Of a DNA stretch of 44,722 bases, positions 41,859-44,722 are shown piece by piece. The notes beneath the pieces were generated by a model that had not been told where the DNA came from, made no database searches, and was given only the letters and a program-made list of their open reading frames with translations. Position 1 is the first letter of the stretch. The number at the start of each line of letters is the position of its first letter. Position numbers and translations under genes: made by a program. Source of the stretch: Chara braunii (taxonomy: Eukaryota > Streptophyta > Charophyceae > Charales > Characeae); the NCBI GenBank assembly GCA_003427395.1, contig BFEA01000958.1:296974-341695 (forward strand), in the 5' to 3' direction.

Positions 41859-42720
41859 CAGCCTGCAACTGTTTTAGGTGTATTCTTCTTCTTTTTTTTT
41901 CCCTTTCTTTTTTTGCTTTTCTTCTTTAGCTGTTAGATTCCCTTCCCCAGATTCTCGTGGCAACGAGGAGAGAACTCCCTTATGGCTGTGGCTCCATGTG
42001 GAGTTGTATCTCACCATATTCCAGAGGAGATTCATCTGGTGAATGCAACTTCTTAGGGCTTGGCCCTACCACGTGCTACTGCGGACCGTTCCAGAAGCAA
42101 CGGGCGAACTTCTTCCTAGGCCTGTTCATACCAGGGAAAGAAAAAGGAAAAAAAGTAAAAGAAAAAGAAAAAGAAATTTGTTGAATACTAACTAAGGCCC
42201 TCATACGCCTGCCAGGTAATGTCTTTTTTGCCTTTAGGAACTCCGGTGACTTCAATTTCGCGATTCTGAACTAAACAGGTGACCCGTGAGCAATTTTCCC
42301 AAAAAAAAAAAAAAAAAAAAAAAAAGTCGTTTTTTTTCTCTTTTTTTTCTTTTTTTCTTTTTTGGGCGCGGTATATCGGATCGGCCGACGTTTTGTTTCT
42401 CTTTTTTTTTAATTTTTTTCTTCTCTCAAATTCACCTCACACTACCTACCTACCGCTACTCCTAATTGTAGGCATACATGGAATCCCATAGCAACCAGAA
42501 CCGTGTTCAGGAGAGAGCATGCGGGTGCTGCTCCCGACCTGCAGGTGGGCGATACCGGCTAGGGGACAGCCGGTAGCATGAGGGACCATGCCAACAGGAC
42601 CAATCCCTGTTCCTCCCCTCAGGTCCTCTCCCCTCAGGTCCTCTCCCCTACGAACATCAGCAGGCTCTGCTCAATGTCGATCGGGGGATCCAGTGGTTTA
42701 TCTCTAGGTGACGGGCGCCA
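41859..42720. other. Unassigned DNA
   Basis: No gene. T-rich and A-rich simple runs at 41880-41930, 42135-42175 and 42300-42420. A short tandem duplication (TCCTCTCCCCTCAGG, about 42613-42645). Part of 42500-42720 might be the body of the adjoining SINE, but its second copy does not extend that far. Confidence 0.35.
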
Positions 42721-42723
42721 AGC

Positions 42724-42816
42724 ATGCCCAGGAAAGGTACATGAGGCCAATGGGGATTGAACCCACGACCTCCTGAATGCCACTTGCGTGCCTTACCAAC
42801 TGAGTTAGGCCGCTGA
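42724..42816 (-). mobile_element. tRNA-derived SINE head (family 2, copy B)
   Basis: On the minus strand: A box AACTCAGTTGGTAAGGC and B box GGGTTCAATCCCC, close to a real tRNA in the D and T arms, then GGCCTCATGTACCTTTCCTGGGC beyond the tRNA part, shared with 24037-24129. This copy is nearer the tRNA consensus and so probably younger. Confidence 0.7.
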
Positions 42817-42839
42817 ATTTTTCTTTTCCTTTTGGCCTT

Positions 42840-43800
42840 TGCAGCGGCCGTCTTTCCTTTTTTTTTTTTTTTTCATTCTGTCGCTTTCGGCGTTGCTTTT
42901 CCCTTTTTGGCTGCTACAGTGGCCGTTGTCCCCCTCTTTTTTTTTGTTTGGTCAGTTCCAATGTAGACAGTCCGCCGCGTCCCTTTTTTTTTCGTTGGGT
43001 CAGTTCCGGTGCAGGCAGTCTGTCGCGTTCCCGCTGCTCGCTTCTTTTTTTTTTTTTCGCTTTCCCGCTCGTTTTTTTTTTTTTTTTGTTTTCCCGCTTT
43101 CTTTTCTTTTTTCTGTTTTTTTCGCGCTCCCACTTTTTCTTGCTCGCGTCAACGACGACTTTTTTCGTTTTTGTCGCGATCCCACTTTTCCTGCTCGTGT
43201 TAGCGGCAAAAGGCATCATGGCAGCGCAGACAACCGCAATACCAACCATCCACATCCACGCACCCATGCACCCACGCCCATGCCGACACACACTCCCACG
43301 GTCACACTTTCCTTTTTTTTTTCTTCATTCTGTCGCTTTCACCGCCGCTTTCCCCCTTTCGGCCGCTGTAGGCCGTCGTCACCTGCCGCAGCAGCAACCA
43401 TCTAGACCCACACACCCACGCCCACGCCTACATTTCCCTCTTTTTTTTTTTTTCATTCCGTCGCTTTCCGCGCCGCTTTCCCCTTTTCGGCCGTCGTCCC
43501 CCGCCGCAGCAGCAACCATCTAGACCCACACACCCATGCCCACGCCCACATTTCCCCCTTATTCCCCCCCCCTTTTTTTTTTTCGTTCCGTCACTTTCGA
43601 CGCCGTTTTCCCCTTTGTGGTCGATACAACGGCCGCCGTTCATGGTTCGCGTCCCTTTTTTTTTCTCGTTTCGTGAGTTCCGGTGCAAGCAGCCCGCAAC
43701 GTTCGCGCTGCTCGCTTTTTTTTCTTTTGCTTTCATGCTTTCTTTTCGTTTTCGTAACGCTCCCAGTTTCGTCGCGCTACCATTTTTTTTTCTTTTTTTA
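42840..43800. repeat. T-rich duplicated blocks
   Basis: A unit of about 120 bases (T-run, TTCATTC.GTCGCTTTC, GCCGCTTTCCCC, CGGCCG, CCGCAGCAGCAACCATCTAG, CCCACACACCC) is tandemly repeated at 43316-43436 and 43437-43553. A larger diverged block recurs between 42855-43060 and 43575-43725 (GTCAGTTCC.GTGCA.GCAG and GCTGCTCGCTT shared). Phe-rich and Lys-rich frames on either strand are by-products. Confidence 0.65.
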
Positions 43801-43820
43801 TTTTTTCTTTTGATCAGTTC

Positions 43821-44722
43821 AGCACCTACAGACCGAGCCACTCGAAGCACATATACCGACCGAGCCATTCCAAGCACCTACCGACCGAGCCACTTGAAGC
43901 ACCTACCGACCGAGCCACTCCAAGCACCTACCCGACGAGGCACTCCAAGTTCTTACCGCTCGGGCCACTCCAAGCACCTATACCGATTGGGTCACTCTAA
44001 GCGCCTACCCACCAATTCACTCCAAGTACCTACCGACCGAGCTACTTCAAGCATCTACCGGCCGAGCCACTCGAAGCACTTACTGACCGAGCCACTCCAA
44101 GCACCTATTCCGACTGAGCCACTCCAAGCACCTATACCGACCGAGCCACTCTAAGCACCTATACCGACCAAGCCACTCCAAGCACATGTACCGACCGAGT
44201 CTTTCCATGCACCTACCGACTGAGCCAATCCAAGCACCTACCGACCTTGCCACACCAACCACCTACCGACAGGGCTACTCCAAGCACCTATACCGCAGGG
44301 CTACTCAAAACGCCTATACCGACAGAGCCACTCCAAGTTCCGACCCACCGAGCCACTCCAAGCACCTACCCACCGAGCCACTCAAAGCACATACCCACCG
44401 AGTAAGTCCAAGCACCTACCCAATTAGCCACTCCAAGCACCTACCCAGCATGCCACTCCAACCATCTACCCATAGAGCCACTCCAAGCACCTGTACCGAC
44501 CGAGCCACTCCAAACACCTATACCGACCAAACCACTCTAAGCACATTAACCGACCAAGGCATTCCAAACACCTACCGACCAAGCCACTCGAAGCACCTAC
44601 CGACCGAGCCACTCCAAGCACCTCCCCAGCGAGCCACTCCAAGTTCTTACCGATCGAGCCACTCCAAGCACCTATACCGAATGGGCCACTCCGAGCACCT
44701 ACCCACCAATTCACTCGAAGCA
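43821..44722. repeat. 25/27-bp minisatellite running off the window end
   Basis: About 35 degenerate units of the form GAGCCACTCCAAGCACCTAC plus CGACC (25 bp) or with TATAC inserted (27 bp). The mix of 25- and 27-base units breaks every frame, so the CLEWLGRYR-type frames on the minus strand are not a protein. The array continues past the right edge. Confidence 0.85.

Noticed and set aside
43615-44714. Frames with repeated CLEWLGRYR or KHLPTEPLQ words
   Set aside because: Translations of the minisatellite; the 25-bp units shift phase, so no real repeat protein can be encoded over the array.

Overview
ORGANISM. The window looks like repeat-dense nuclear DNA of a green-lineage eukaryote. The evidence is a chromodomain-bearing Ty3/gypsy retrotransposon family primed by initiator-Met tRNA, an L1-like LINE of the plant type, tRNA-derived SINEs, several MITEs, a fragment matching chloroplast atpI, and no bacterial gene organisation. 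A non-seed streptophyte (for example a charophyte alga) would fit, but the species cannot be fixed from the sequence. Two runs of N (11619-12390 and 32494-33039) are assembly gaps. I see no intact host gene. LAYOUT. 1-5170: unassigned DNA, a 450-bp inverted-repeat element with a target duplication (1879-2328), a small palindromic dispersed repeat, and about 2.2 kb of C/T-only-like pyrimidine tract with tandem duplications. 5404-5532: nuclear copy of a chloroplast atpI segment. About 5.8-22.6 kb: a decayed LINE (ORF1 zinc-knuckle protein; ORF2 endonuclease, reverse transcriptase and C-terminal zinc finger) split by a 10,295-bp chromovirus inserted in the RT C-terminal region. That insertion has matching 311-bp LTRs and a 5-bp target duplication (gtaat). 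22.8-24.1 kb: a small MITE, a fold-back element interrupted by a SINE with its own target duplication, a 36-bp tandem palindrome, another palindromic dispersed repeat and a second SINE. 24.1-26.9 kb, minus strand: a broken gene for a DUF7869-like protein, the only host-like or unclassified protein-coding sequence. 26.9-36.2 kb: mostly unassigned, with a roughly 140-bp AT-rich satellite (29.3-30.3 kb), GGCC-rich sequence on both sides of the second gap, and simple repeats. 36.68-41.86 kb, minus strand: a second member of the same chromovirus family, 3'-truncated inside the protease/RT spacer. 42.7-44.7 kb: a SINE, T-rich duplicated blocks and a 25/27-bp minisatellite that runs off the end. HOW IT FITS TOGETHER. 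Nearly everything recognisable is mobile DNA nested in mobile DNA. Having two copies of one chromovirus family lets their shared features be separated from decay. Conserved in both are a tRNA-like module with A and B boxes antisense in the leader, three copies of a roughly 50-bp leader repeat with a GACCCC/GGGG hairpin, a G/C-rich tract, an in-frame TAG after a small coiled-coil gag leader domain, and a C8 run just before the gag stop with pol in the -1 frame. Nonsense codons in the LINE and both chromovirus copies fit C-to-T/G-to-A decay. No element looks able to move by itself.
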